NCBI RefSeq assembly: GCF_004348535.1
Contig: NZ_SMJX01000002.1
Span: 1-64,000 of the forward strand
From: Actinomadura sp. KC216
GTDB lineage: Bacteria; Actinomycetota; Actinomycetes; Streptosporangiales; Streptosporangiaceae
DNA length: 64,000 bases
Reading direction: 5' to 3'
Position numbers and translations under genes: made by a program. The notes beneath the pieces are model-generated. The model was not told the DNA's origin. It was given only the letters and a program-made list of their open reading frames with translations, and ran no database searches. Shown here one piece after another: positions 39,345 to 47,863 of the stretch; positions within the stretch are counted from its first letter, which is position 1; each line of letters starts with the position of its first letter.

Positions 39345-40216
39345 GAGCCGTGCACGGAATCCACGCGTCGCTCGTGACGCCGTTCACCCGGTCCGGCGAG
39401 GTGGACGTCAAGTCGCTCGAACGGCTCGCCGTCCACTGCCTGGACGGCGGAGCCGACGGCCTGGTCGCGCTCGGCACGACCGGCGAGGCGGCCATGCTGA
39501 GCCCCGCCGAGCAGCGGACGGTCCTGGAGGTCTGCCGCGCCGTCTCGATCGAGCACGGGACGCCGCTGACCGTCGGCGCCGGGACGATCGGCACCGAGGA
39601 CTCGATCCGGCAGGCCCGCGAACGGGCGCCGCTGGCCGACGCGCTGCTGGTCGTCGTCCCCTACTACCTGCGCCCGTCGGACGACGGCGTCATCGACCAT
39701 TTCGCCGCCATCGGCTCCGCCGTGGATGTGCCGCTCATCGCCTACCACGTCCCCTACCGGACGGGGAAGCCGCTGCCCGCCGGGACGCTCCTGCGGATCC
39801 TCGCGCTCGACTGCGTCGCCGGGATCAAGCAGTGCGCGGGCGCCGTCGACCACGACACCCTCGCCGTGCTCGCCGCGCACACCCGCAAGGCGGTCCTGTG
39901 CGGGGACGACGCGTACCTGTATCCGATGCTCCAGCTCGGCGCGTCCGGGGGCGTCACCGCGTCCGCCTGCCTCGCGCCCGCCGCCTACGCCGCGATGGCC
40001 GCCGCGACCCGCGACGGCAACGCGCCGCGCGCGCTCGCGCTGCACAACGCGCTGCTCCCGATGGCGGACGCGCTGTTCGGCGAGCCGTCGCCGAGCGTCC
40101 TGAAGGCGTGCCTGGTGGACGAAGGGCTGATCGACGAGCCCGCCGTGCGCGCTCCGCTGCACGCGCCGCGGCCGGAGTCGGTCGCGGCGGCGCTGAGGGC
40201 GTTCAGGGCCGTCTAG
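39341..40216 (+). CDS. Dihydrodipicolinate synthase family aldolase
   Basis: 291 residues, a class I TIM-barrel aldolase. The pyruvate-binding ALGTTGEA, the catalytic Tyr with partner Arg in AYHVPYRTG and the Schiff-base Lys in GIKQCAG are all present. Whether it makes 4-hydroxy-tetrahydrodipicolinate or is another pyruvate-dependent lyase cannot be told; its place with an exporter and a LysR regulator outside any lysine cluster suggests a dedicated function. It shares its last four bases with the stop of hemL on the other strand. Confidence 0.85.
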   Translation: MRAVHGIHASLVTPFTRSGEVDVKSLERLAVHCLDGGADGLVALGTTGEAAMLSPAEQRTVLEVCRAVSIEHGTPLTVGAGTIGTEDSIRQARERAPLADALLVVVPYYLRPSDDGVIDHFAAIGSAVDVPLIAYHVPYRTGKPLPAGTLLRILALDCVAGIKQCAGAVDHDTLAVLAAHTRKAVLCGDDAYLYPMLQLGASGGVTASACLAPAAYAAMAAATRDGNAPRALALHNALLPMADALFGEPSPSVLKACLVDEGLIDEPAVRAPLHAPRPESVAAALRAFRAV

Positions 40217-41511
40217 GAGGACGACGCCTGGGCTGCTGCTCGGGCGGCGTGCGGTAGGGCGTCCAGGATGCGTCCGAGCGCCTCCTCGTCGTGCGCGGCC
40301 GACAGGAACCACACCTCGTAGGCGGACGGCGGCAGGTACACGCCGCGCTCCAGCATGGCGTGGAAGAACGCGGCGTACGCCTTGGCGTCCTGGCGCTGCG
40401 CGGCGGCGAAGTCGCCGACCTTCCCCTCGGTGAAGAAGATCGAGAAGAGGTTCCCGGCGTTCTGCATCGAATGCGCGACGCCCGCCCGCGCCAGCTCGTC
40501 CGACGCGGCCTTCGACACGGTCTCCGCCGCGCGGTCGACCGTCGCGTACACCTCGGCGGTGGCGTGCCGGAGCGTGGCGAGCCCGGCGGCGGTGGCGAGC
40601 GGGTTCCCCGACAGGGTGCCCGCCTGGTAGACGGGGCCCGCGGGGGCGAGCTGGTCCATGATGTCGGCGCGCCCGCCGAACGCGGCGGCGGGCAGCCCGC
40701 CGCCCATCACCTTCCCGAACGTCATCAGGTCGCCCGGGACGCCCTCGATCCCGAACCAGCCGGACGGCGACGCGCGGAACCCGGTGAGCACCTCGTCCAT
40801 CACCAGCAGAGCGCCGTACCGCTCGCAGAGCCGCTTCAGCAGCGCGTTGAAGCCCGGCAGCGGCGGCACCACGCCCATGTTGCACGGCACCGCCTCGGTG
40901 ATCACGCAGGCGATGTCGGTGCCGTGCTCGTCGAACACCGTCTCCAGCGCCGGGACGTCGTTGTACGTCAGGATGAGCGTGTCGCCGGTGGTCGCGCCGG
41001 TCACGCCGGGGGTGTCGGGGAGGCCGAAGGTGGCGACGCCGGACCCGGCCGCGGCGAGCAGCGCGTCGACGTGCCCGTGGTAGCAGCCCGCGAACTTCAC
41101 GATCTTGGTGCGTCCGGTGAAGCCGCGCGCGAGCCGGATCGCCGACATCGTCGCCTCAGTGCCGGAGTTGACGAGCCGCACCTTCTCCGCCGGGGTCCGC
41201 GACGCGATCTCCTCGGCGAGCTCGACCTCGCCGGGCGTCGGCGCCCCGTAGGAGGTGCCGCGCCCGGCCGCCTCCCGCACCGCCTCGACCACGGCCGGAT
41301 GCGCGTGCCCGAGGATCAGCGGACCCCACGAGCACACCAGATCGACGTACTCGTTTCCGTCGGCGTCCGTAAGGTAGGGGCCGCGCGCCGACGCCATGAA
41401 CCGGGGCGTCCCGCCGACGGCGCCGAACGCCCGCACCGGCGAGTTCACCCCACCGGGCACCACCCGCGTGGCACGATCGAACAAGTCCTGGGAGCGATCG
41501 AAACCTGTCAT
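40213..41511 (-). CDS. hemL: Glutamate-1-semialdehyde 2,1-aminomutase
   Basis: 432 residues, PLP-dependent class III aminotransferase fold that converts glutamate-1-semialdehyde to 5-aminolevulinate, the product of the HemA step. [18 protein letters not shown] (about 265-282) carries the PLP Lys; [11 protein letters not shown] near the N-terminus and [18 protein letters not shown] are family hallmarks. Monocistronic here and separated from the cytochrome maturation genes by the LysR/EamA/DapA-like cassette. Confidence 0.96.
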   Translation of the reverse strand: MTGFDRSQDLFDRATRVVPGGVNSPVRAFGAVGGTPRFMASARGPYLTDADGNEYVDLVCSWGPLILGHAHPAVVEAVREAAGRGTSYGAPTPGEVELAEEIASRTPAEKVRLVNSGTEATMSAIRLARGFTGRTKIVKFAGCYHGHVDALLAAAGSGVATFGLPDTPGVTGATTGDTLILTYNDVPALETVFDEHGTDIACVITEAVPCNMGVVPPLPGFNALLKRLCERYGALLVMDEVLTGFRASPSGWFGIEGVPGDLMTFGKVMGGGLPAAAFGGRADIMDQLAPAGPVYQAGTLSGNPLATAAGLATLRHATAEVYATVDRAAETVSKAASDELARAGVAHSMQNAGNLFSIFFTEGKVGDFAAAQRQDAKAYAAFFHAMLERGVYLPPSAYEVWFLSAAHDEEALGRILDALPHAARAAAQASSS

Positions 41512-41547
41512 TACTTCAGTCTCTCAGTTGCAGTTCGGGAACTTGCC

Positions 41548-41577
41548 TTGACCTCGCCGGGTACGGGCCGATATTCC
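41548..41577 (+). promoter_or_regulatory. Candidate promoter of the pseudokinase gene
   Basis: TTGACC (41548-41553) and TATTCC (41572-41577) spaced by 18 bases, about 100 bases before the chosen start, in the divergent gap with hemL (41512-41682). Confidence 0.3.
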
Positions 41578-41682
41578 ACCAAGTACGACATGGCGCCCTG
41601 TCTCTGCATGCGGTCTCACGGCGCCCCTTCAACTCCCCGGCCGGCTCACCGGGACATGCGCATCGGAGGGAAGGCTTTCACC

Positions 41683-43386
41683 GTGGTCAACGGCTGGACG
41701 GTCCCGGGCTTCACCCACGAACGGGAGCTGGGTGGCGGCGCCGAGGGCCGGGTGGTGCTGGCGGTCGACGACCTGACCAGCACGAAGGTCGCGATCAAGT
41801 ACCTCGACGGCGGGCTGCTCGCCGACGAGGCCTTCCTGACGCGGTTCCGCGCGGCCGCGCGCATCCTGTCCCAGCTCGAGGACCCCAACGTGGTCGACCT
41901 GTACGACTTCGTGGAGACCCCGGACGGCGCCGCGATCGTGATGCAGTGCGTCGACGGCGTCAGCCTGCGGCACGTCCTCGCCGCGCAGGGCCCCGCCGGC
42001 CCGCTCGCCGCCCTGTCCATGCTCGGCGGGACGCTGCTCGGGCTCGCGTCGGCGGGCGAGCACGGGCTGACGCTGCACGGCGCGCTGCGCCCGGCGAACA
42101 TCATGATCGACGCCGACGGCAACGCGCGGCTCACCGACTTCGCGACGGCGCGCCCGGGCACCGAGGCGCAGTCCGGCGCCGCGTACGCGGCGCCCGAGCT
42201 GTGGGACGGCTCGCCCGCCACCGTCGCCACCGACCTGTACGCGGCCACCGCCGTCTTCTACGAGTGCCTCACCGGCCGTCCGCCCTTCACCGGGCGGAAC
42301 CTGGCGCGGCAGCACCGCGAGGCGCCGATCCCGGCCGACGGGGTTCCGGGGCCGCTGCGCGATCTCGTCCACCAGGGCCTCGCGAAGGACCCGGCCCGGC
42401 GTCCCGCGTCCGCCGTCGACTACCTCGCCGCGCTGGAGGAGGCGGCCGTGTCGGCGTACGGGCCGTCCTGGGAGGCGCAGGGCCGCGGGCGGCTCACCGA
42501 GCTGGCCGCGCAGGCCGCCCTCCAGCCCGAGCCGCCGAAACCCAAGCCGGCCCGGAGCAGCGGGCGCAACCCGATCGTCGCGGCGAAGCAGCCGGGCGGT
42601 GGCGGTTCCCGGACGCGCTGGGTCCTCGCCGCCGTCGCCGTGCTCGTCGTCGCGGGCGCCGGGGCGAGCGCCGCGACGCTGCTGAAGGGCGACAAGAAGC
42701 AGCCCGCCGCGCCGACGACGGCGCAGAGCAGCACCCCGCAGCCGACGCCGCCCGCCGCCGGGGGCATCGACGCGAACCAGCTCGTCGCGCGGATCGACCA
42801 GGCCGTCGCGCAAGCGCCCGGCGCCCTGTTCAGCTACCGGCAGACGGGCTGCTGCGGCTTCCCCGCCGCCGGCAAGGGAACGCTCGGGCTGGCGCCGGGC
42901 GGGCAGGCGTCCAGCGCGCTGCCGTCGTACTCGCTGACGCTGTCGGGGACGGGCGCGGCCCGCAAGCCCGTCCGCGCGCTCATCGTCGAGGACCGGTTCT
43001 ACGTGCGCGTCGGCAAGAAGTGGCGGTCGTCACCGCTGACCGGGCGCGGCTACCCGGCGGCGGCCGACCAGGTGCGGCAGGGCAGCGCGGTCGCGAACCT
43101 GACGGCGCTGCTCCGGTCGTCGACGAAGCTCACCAAGACCGGCGCGATCTACGAGGGCGAGGCCCCGGCGGCGGCGCTGGCGCAGGTCCCCGACCTCGGG
43201 CCCATGTACGCGCGGATGGCCGAGGCGACCGGCGCCCAGCAGATCGCGTTCGCGATCAAGTTCGACGCGGGGTTCCGCCCGACCAAGTTCTGGGTCCGCG
43301 CCGGGCCGGAGAAGGGCCGCAACCAGACCATGCGCGGCTCCTACACCAAGTGGGGCCGCAAGCCCGCCATCAAGGCGCCGAGCTGA
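41683..43386 (+). CDS. Membrane-anchored serine/threonine pseudokinase
   Basis: 567 residues. The N-terminal half has the protein kinase fold: glycine loop ELGGGAEGRVVLA and VAIKYL with the ATP-contacting Lys. The catalytic loop reads HGALRPAN instead of HRDLKPxN, so the catalytic Asp is Ala, and the DFG motif reads DFA. It is therefore probably a pseudokinase. A membrane helix (WVLAAVAVLVVAGAGASAAT) follows a Pro-rich linker, then an extracytoplasmic domain of about 200 residues with a Cys pair (TGCCGF) and a lipoprotein-LppX-like strand pattern (FYVRVGKKWRSS). I prefer the GTG giving MVNGWTVPGF, with GGAGGGAAGG before it; the ATG at 41656 is possible. Confidence 0.82.
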   Translation: MVNGWTVPGFTHERELGGGAEGRVVLAVDDLTSTKVAIKYLDGGLLADEAFLTRFRAAARILSQLEDPNVVDLYDFVETPDGAAIVMQCVDGVSLRHVLAAQGPAGPLAALSMLGGTLLGLASAGEHGLTLHGALRPANIMIDADGNARLTDFATARPGTEAQSGAAYAAPELWDGSPATVATDLYAATAVFYECLTGRPPFTGRNLARQHREAPIPADGVPGPLRDLVHQGLAKDPARRPASAVDYLAALEEAAVSAYGPSWEAQGRGRLTELAAQAALQPEPPKPKPARSSGRNPIVAAKQPGGGGSRTRWVLAAVAVLVVAGAGASAATLLKGDKKQPAAPTTAQSSTPQPTPPAAGGIDANQLVARIDQAVAQAPGALFSYRQTGCCGFPAAGKGTLGLAPGGQASSALPSYSLTLSGTGAARKPVRALIVEDRFYVRVGKKWRSSPLTGRGYPAAADQVRQGSAVANLTALLRSSTKLTKTGAIYEGEAPAAALAQVPDLGPMYARMAEATGAQQIAFAIKFDAGFRPTKFWVRAGPEKGRNQTMRGSYTKWGRKPAIKAPS

Positions 43387-43413
43387 CGCCTCCGCAGGCC
43401 GTTCCGCGACGGG

Positions 43414-44076
43414 CTATCCGGCGACGTCGCAGCTGTCGGAGAGGACTTCGAGGAGCCGCAGCGGGTCGGGGAGCGGGTCGCTGGACGGCGGCCGCAGCCA
43501 GCTGACCTCCCGCCCTGACGGCAGGACCGACGGCGGCGCGACGACGTAGCTGTCGCGGCAGTGCCACCGCATCCCGGGCGTCTCGGCGACGTCCTCAGGG
43601 GAGCAGTCGAGGTGGCAGGACCACCATTCGTCCTCGTCGACGGGCGCGCCGCGGGTCGCGACGAAGAACAGGCTCCGGTCGCCGCCGACGGACGCGACCG
43701 GCCCGACGGGCAGGTCCTCGCGGGAGATCCGGTCGAGCGCGAGGGTGCCCGCGGCGGCGGGGACGTCGAACACGTCGAAGACGCGGCCGGTCGGCAGGAT
43801 GATGTTGGCCTGCGGGCGCTCGGCCCACCAGCGGTCGATGACGGCGGTGTCCACGCTGGCCTGGTGCGCCCAGGCCGCCGACACCGGATGCGCGCCCGGG
43901 TCGGGACAGCCGATCCGGTCGCACGAGCACGCTCGGCCACCGCCCTTGCGGTCGATGGCGTTCGGGGGGTGGGCGCCGGGGAAGGTCGGCCAGCCGAGGG
44001 CGGCGTAGTCCCGCGCCGCCGAGGCCATCCGGTCGCGTGCCGCTTTCAGCCGTCTGTTCCCCGAGACCGCCAGCAT
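43414..44076 (-). CDS. Primase-polymerase (Prim-Pol)-like domain protein
   Basis: 220 residues resembling the bifunctional DNA primase/polymerase N-terminal family found singly in actinomycete chromosomes. It has a possible zinc site CSCDRIGCPDPGAH and the family segment ILPTGRVFDVFDVP; the Asp spacing there (DVFD) differs from the DxD of active archaeo-eukaryotic primases, and no helicase part follows, so polymerase activity is doubtful. The start giving MLAVSGNRR matches the usual length; an ATG at 44157 is the alternative. Stands alone between hemB and the pseudokinase gene. The 138 bases up to hemB (44077-44214) show nothing recognisable. Confidence 0.65.
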   Translation of the reverse strand: MLAVSGNRRLKAARDRMASAARDYAALGWPTFPGAHPPNAIDRKGGGRACSCDRIGCPDPGAHPVSAAWAHQASVDTAVIDRWWAERPQANIILPTGRVFDVFDVPAAAGTLALDRISREDLPVGPVASVGGDRSLFFVATRGAPVDEDEWWSCHLDCSPEDVAETPGMRWHCRDSYVVAPPSVLPSGREVSWLRPPSSDPLPDPLRLLEVLSDSCDVAG

Positions 44077-44214
44077 TTCCGCCCCCAATACCCCAAGGTC
44101 GAACGTGGGTTCCTGGTTACCGATGATGCCCGGCGGGCGAAACCGCGGGCACGGCAACCCCCGGAAAACGACCCTAAGTAACTAGGGGCCGTCCCAGAAC
44201 GGCGGGACGGCGGG

Positions 44215-45207
44215 TCAGTCCGCTCGGGCCAGCCGGCGCGCCACTTCGGTAGCCCAATAGGTCAGGGCGATGTCGGCGCCGGCGCGGCGGATGGACAGCA
44301 GCGACTCCATGATCGTGCGGTCGCGGTCGATCCAGCCCTTCTCGGCGGCGGCCTCGATCATCGCGTACTCGCCGCTGACCTGGTAGGCGACGACGGGCAC
44401 GGCCACGGTGTCGCGGACGCGGCGGATGACGTCGAGGTACGCCCCGGCCGGCTTCACCATGACCATGTCGGCGCCCTCGTCGATGTCGAGGAGCACCTCG
44501 CGGACCGCCTCGTCGGCGTTGGCCGGGTCCTGCTGGTGGGTGGACCGGTCGCCGAACCGCGGCGCGCACTCGGCGGCCTCCCGGAACGGACCGTAGTACG
44601 CGGACGCGTACTTCGCCGAGTACCCCATGATCGGGAGCTCGGGGTATCCGGCGCCGTCGAGCGCGGCGCGGATCGCGGCGACCTGGCCGTCCATCATGCC
44701 GCTCGGGCCGATGACCGCGGTGCCCGCCTCCGCCTGCGCGACCGCGATGGACGCGTACCGCTCCAGCGTCGCGTCGTTGTCGATCTCGCCGGACGCGGTG
44801 ACGATGCCGCAGTGCCCGTGGTCGGTGTACTCGTCCAGGCACAGGTCCGTCATGATCACGGTCGCGTCGCCGAGGTCGGAGCCGAGGTCGCGCAGCGCGA
44901 GCTGGACGATCCCGTCCGGGTCGTCGGCGGCGGAGCCGGTGCCGTCCTTCACCGCCGGGATGCCGAACAGGATCAGCCCGCCGACGCCCGCCTCGACCGC
45001 CTCGTGCGCGGCCTTGCGGAGGCTGTCGCGGGTGTGCTGGACGACCCCCGGCATGGACGAGACGGGCTGCGCCTCGGCGATGCCCTCCTTGACGAACATC
45101 GGCAGCACCAGGTCGGCCGGGCTGAGCCGCGTCTCGGCCACCATCCGGCGCAGCGCGGGCGTGCGGCGCAGCCGGCGCGGCCGTGCCACCGGAAACCTTG
45201 CGGACAT
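44215..45207 (-). CDS. hemB: Porphobilinogen synthase
   Basis: 330 residues. Condenses two 5-aminolevulinates. The two active-site lysines lie in MGYSAKYASAYYGPFREA and MVMVKPAGAYLDV. The metal loop DLCLDEYTDHGHCG has Asp where Zn-type enzymes have Cys, so a Mg-dependent form is expected. Last gene of rex-hemA-hemC-hemD-hemB, 17 bases after hemD. ATG at 45207; the frame upstream is open only as shadow. Confidence 0.96.
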   Translation of the reverse strand: MSARFPVARPRRLRRTPALRRMVAETRLSPADLVLPMFVKEGIAEAQPVSSMPGVVQHTRDSLRKAAHEAVEAGVGGLILFGIPAVKDGTGSAADDPDGIVQLALRDLGSDLGDATVIMTDLCLDEYTDHGHCGIVTASGEIDNDATLERYASIAVAQAEAGTAVIGPSGMMDGQVAAIRAALDGAGYPELPIMGYSAKYASAYYGPFREAAECAPRFGDRSTHQQDPANADEAVREVLLDIDEGADMVMVKPAGAYLDVIRRVRDTVAVPVVAYQVSGEYAMIEAAAEKGWIDRDRTIMESLLSIRRAGADIALTYWATEVARRLARAD

Positions 45208-45224
45208 GTGAACCGAACTCCCCG

Positions 45225-46892
45225 TTACCTGCGGCGGCGCGCGCCGCGGCGCATCTGGCTGGGCTTGCGGGGCGGCTCCCCGGCCTCGGCCCGGGACGTC
45301 CGCCATCTCGCACCGTACTCGGCGAGGGCCTCCGCGAGGGCGGATACGGATGGTTTGTCCGCCATGACGTCGACGCGCAGCCCGTACTCCTCGGCCGTCT
45401 TCGCCGTCTGCGGGCCGATCACCGCGATGGCCGTCACCTTGTGCGGCTTGCCGGCGATCCCGATCAGGTTCTTCACCGTGGACGACGAGGTGAACAGCAC
45501 CGCGTCGAACCCGCCGCCCTTGATCGCGTTGCGGATGTCCTCGTGCGGCGGGGCGGCGCGGACCGTCCGGTACGCGGTCACGTCCTCGCACTCCCAGCCG
45601 AGCTCGGTCAGGCGGGCGATGAGCACGTCGGTCGCGATGTCGGCGCGCGGCAGCAGCACCCGGTTGATCGGGTCGAGGTCCTCGTCGTAGGGCGGCCACT
45701 CGCGCGCCAGGCCCTCGCCCGACTGCTCGCCCGACGGCACCAGGTCGGGCTGGATGCCGAACTCGACCAGGGCCTTGGCCGTCTGCTCGCCGACGGCGGC
45801 GACCTTCAGCCCCGCGAACGCGCGGGCGTCGAGCCCGTAGTCGACGAACTTCTCCCGGACGGCCTTGACCGCGTTGGTGGAGGTGAACACCACCCATTCG
45901 TACCGTCCGGTGACCAGGCCCTTGACGGCGCGCTCCATCTGCTGCGGCGTGCGCGGCGGCTCGACGGAGATCGTCGGGACCTCGACGGGGACGGCCCCGT
46001 ACCCGCGCAGCTGGTCCGACAGCGAGGCGGCCTGCTCCTTCGTCCGCGGCACCAGGACGCGCCATCCGAACAGCGGCTTCGTCTCGAACCAGGACAGCTC
46101 GTCGCGCCGGGAGACCACGTCCCCGACGATGATCATCGCGGGCGCCTCCATGCCCTTGGTGTCGGACGCCAGCTTCTGCAGCGTCGACACGACGGTCTCC
46201 TGCTCGGTGGTCGTGCCGAGGCTCGTCATCGCGGCCGGGGTGGAGTCGGGGCGCCCGGTGGCGACCAGGCCCTTGCAGACCTCCGCGACCGCGCCCTCCG
46301 CGCCGAGGATCACGAGGGTGGCGCCGGGGTCGGAGAAGCGCTCCCAGTCGACGCCGCCCGCGGCGGCGTCGATGACCCTGACCTCGCGGTGCCCGTCGTC
46401 GGTCAGCGGGATGCCCGCGTAGCCGGGCACGCCCGTCACGGCGGACACGCCGGGCACGACCTCGAACGGGACCCCGGCCTTCGCCAGCGCTCCGCCCTCG
46501 GCGGCGAGCCCGCAGGCCAGCCCGGGGTCGCCCTGCAGCAGGCGCACGACGCGGCGGCCCGCCCGCACGGCCTGGGCGGCGATCTTCACGGGGTCGCCGT
46601 CCGCCGAGTCGATGATCTCCACGTCCCGGCGGCAGTGGGACAGGATCTCCGGCGGGCAGTGCTCGCGGCCGACGATCACCGTGTCGGCGCGCTCCAGCTC
46701 GGCGGCGGCGCGCAGCGTCAGCAGGCCGGGGTCGCCCGGCCCCATCCCGACGATCACGACGCCGGCGGGACCGATCGCGCGGTCCGCCGGGCCGTCCTCG
46801 GCCTGCGTGGCAGCGCTTTCAGGCGCGGCGTCCTCGGTTCGGGTCTTCGAGACCGGGGTCTCTGCGGTGGTGCTCTTCGCGGCGGGGCTCAA
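45225..46892 (-). CDS. hemD: Fused uroporphyrinogen-III methyltransferase / uroporphyrinogen-III synthase
   Basis: 555 residues. Residues about 42-270 are a SAM uroporphyrinogen C-methyltransferase (CobA-like: VIVGMGPGDPGLLTLRA, and VPGVSAVTGVPGYAGIPLT). Residues about 280-530 are HemD, which cyclises hydroxymethylbilane (WRVLVPRTKEQA; FTSTNAVKAVREK; FTSSSTVKNL). The fusion is normal in actinobacteria and places the branch to siroheme/cobalamin on the same polypeptide as heme synthesis. The start is a TTG overlapping the hemC stop (TTGA). Confidence 0.94.
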   Translation of the reverse strand: MSPAAKSTTAETPVSKTRTEDAAPESAATQAEDGPADRAIGPAGVVIVGMGPGDPGLLTLRAAAELERADTVIVGREHCPPEILSHCRRDVEIIDSADGDPVKIAAQAVRAGRRVVRLLQGDPGLACGLAAEGGALAKAGVPFEVVPGVSAVTGVPGYAGIPLTDDGHREVRVIDAAAGGVDWERFSDPGATLVILGAEGAVAEVCKGLVATGRPDSTPAAMTSLGTTTEQETVVSTLQKLASDTKGMEAPAMIIVGDVVSRRDELSWFETKPLFGWRVLVPRTKEQAASLSDQLRGYGAVPVEVPTISVEPPRTPQQMERAVKGLVTGRYEWVVFTSTNAVKAVREKFVDYGLDARAFAGLKVAAVGEQTAKALVEFGIQPDLVPSGEQSGEGLAREWPPYDEDLDPINRVLLPRADIATDVLIARLTELGWECEDVTAYRTVRAAPPHEDIRNAIKGGGFDAVLFTSSSTVKNLIGIAGKPHKVTAIAVIGPQTAKTAEEYGLRVDVMADKPSVSALAEALAEYGARWRTSRAEAGEPPRKPSQMRRGARRRR

Positions 46893-47863
46893 TCGCGCTC
46901 CCCCATCAACTGGTCGGCCCCCTGCGCGAGCAGCCGGTCCGCGAGATCGCGTCCGAGCCGTTCCGCGTCGTCCGGGTGGCCGCTTGCGGACAGCCGCACC
47001 TGCCGGCCGCCGTCGTACGAAACGACGGTCGCCGTCAGATGGAGCTTTTCATCTACTTCGGCAGCGTACGTCCCCACGGGCGCGGAGCAACCCGCCTCCA
47101 GCACGGCCAGGACCGTCCGCTCGGCGGTGACGGCACGCCTGGTCGGGACGTCATCGACCGTTCCAAGCAGGGTCCGGAGGTCGGCGCGGTCGGCGCTGCA
47201 TTCGAGCGCGAGTGCGCCCTGCCCTGGGGCGGGCAGCATCAGGCTCTGGTCGAAGACCTCGGCGACGGCGTCCAGGCGGTTGATCCGCTTCAGGCCCGCG
47301 TGCGCGAGGACGACGGCGTCCAGCTCTCCGTCGGCGACCTTGCGGAGCCGGGTGTCGGCGTTGCCGCGGATCGGGACGATCTCCAGGTCGGGACGCATCG
47401 CGCGCAGCTGCGCCACCCGCCGCGGCGAACCGGTGCCGATGCGCGCCCCGCGCGGCAGATCGGCGAGCTTCGCCGGGCCGCAGAGCGCGTCGCGGGGGTC
47501 GTCGCGGTGCGGGGTCGCGGCGAGGACGATCCCCGGCGTCTCCGACGTCGGCAGGTCCTTCAGCGAGTGCACGGCGAAGTCCACCTCGCCGGACAGGATC
47601 TTGTCGCGAAGCGCGTTGACGAAGACACCCGTCCCGCCGATCTGGGCGAGCAGGGCCTTGGAGACATCACCCTGCGTGGTTACCCCGACCAGCTCCACGG
47701 CATGCCCGGTCAGCCGCGTGACCTCGTCCGCGACCTGCTGCGACTGCGTCATGGCCATCAGGCTCTTGCGGGTGCCGAGCCGCAGCGGGCGCCCGCCCGG
47801 CACGCTCATCCCCGTGCCCCGTGGGGGGCGACCCCCCACACCCCCCGGTTCGCTACCGCTCAT
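46889..47863 (-). CDS. hemC: Hydroxymethylbilane synthase (porphobilinogen deaminase)
   Basis: 324 residues. The dipyrromethane cofactor Cys is in LEAGCSAPVGTY; GTRKSLMAMTQSQQV, VHSLKDLPT and GTGSPRRVAQL are standard. The ATG at 47863 overlaps the hemA stop and has a strong GGAGGAG eight bases before it. That start adds a Gly/Pro-rich stretch of 18 residues that contains a DNA hairpin; a second ATG at 47809 gives the length of most homologues. Confidence 0.95.
   Translation of the reverse strand: MSGSEPGGVGGRPPRGTGMSVPGGRPLRLGTRKSLMAMTQSQQVADEVTRLTGHAVELVGVTTQGDVSKALLAQIGGTGVFVNALRDKILSGEVDFAVHSLKDLPTSETPGIVLAATPHRDDPRDALCGPAKLADLPRGARIGTGSPRRVAQLRAMRPDLEIVPIRGNADTRLRKVADGELDAVVLAHAGLKRINRLDAVAEVFDQSLMLPAPGQGALALECSADRADLRTLLGTVDDVPTRRAVTAERTVLAVLEAGCSAPVGTYAAEVDEKLHLTATVVSYDGGRQVRLSASGHPDDAERLGRDLADRLLAQGADQLMGERD
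47821..47839. repeat. Very stable hairpin in the hemC 5' end
   Basis: GTGGGGGG-cga-CCCCCCAC, perfect eight-base arms with a three-base loop, lying between the two possible hemC start codons. In mRNA it would be a strong barrier just after the first start codon and could lower hemC translation relative to hemA. Confidence 0.7.
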
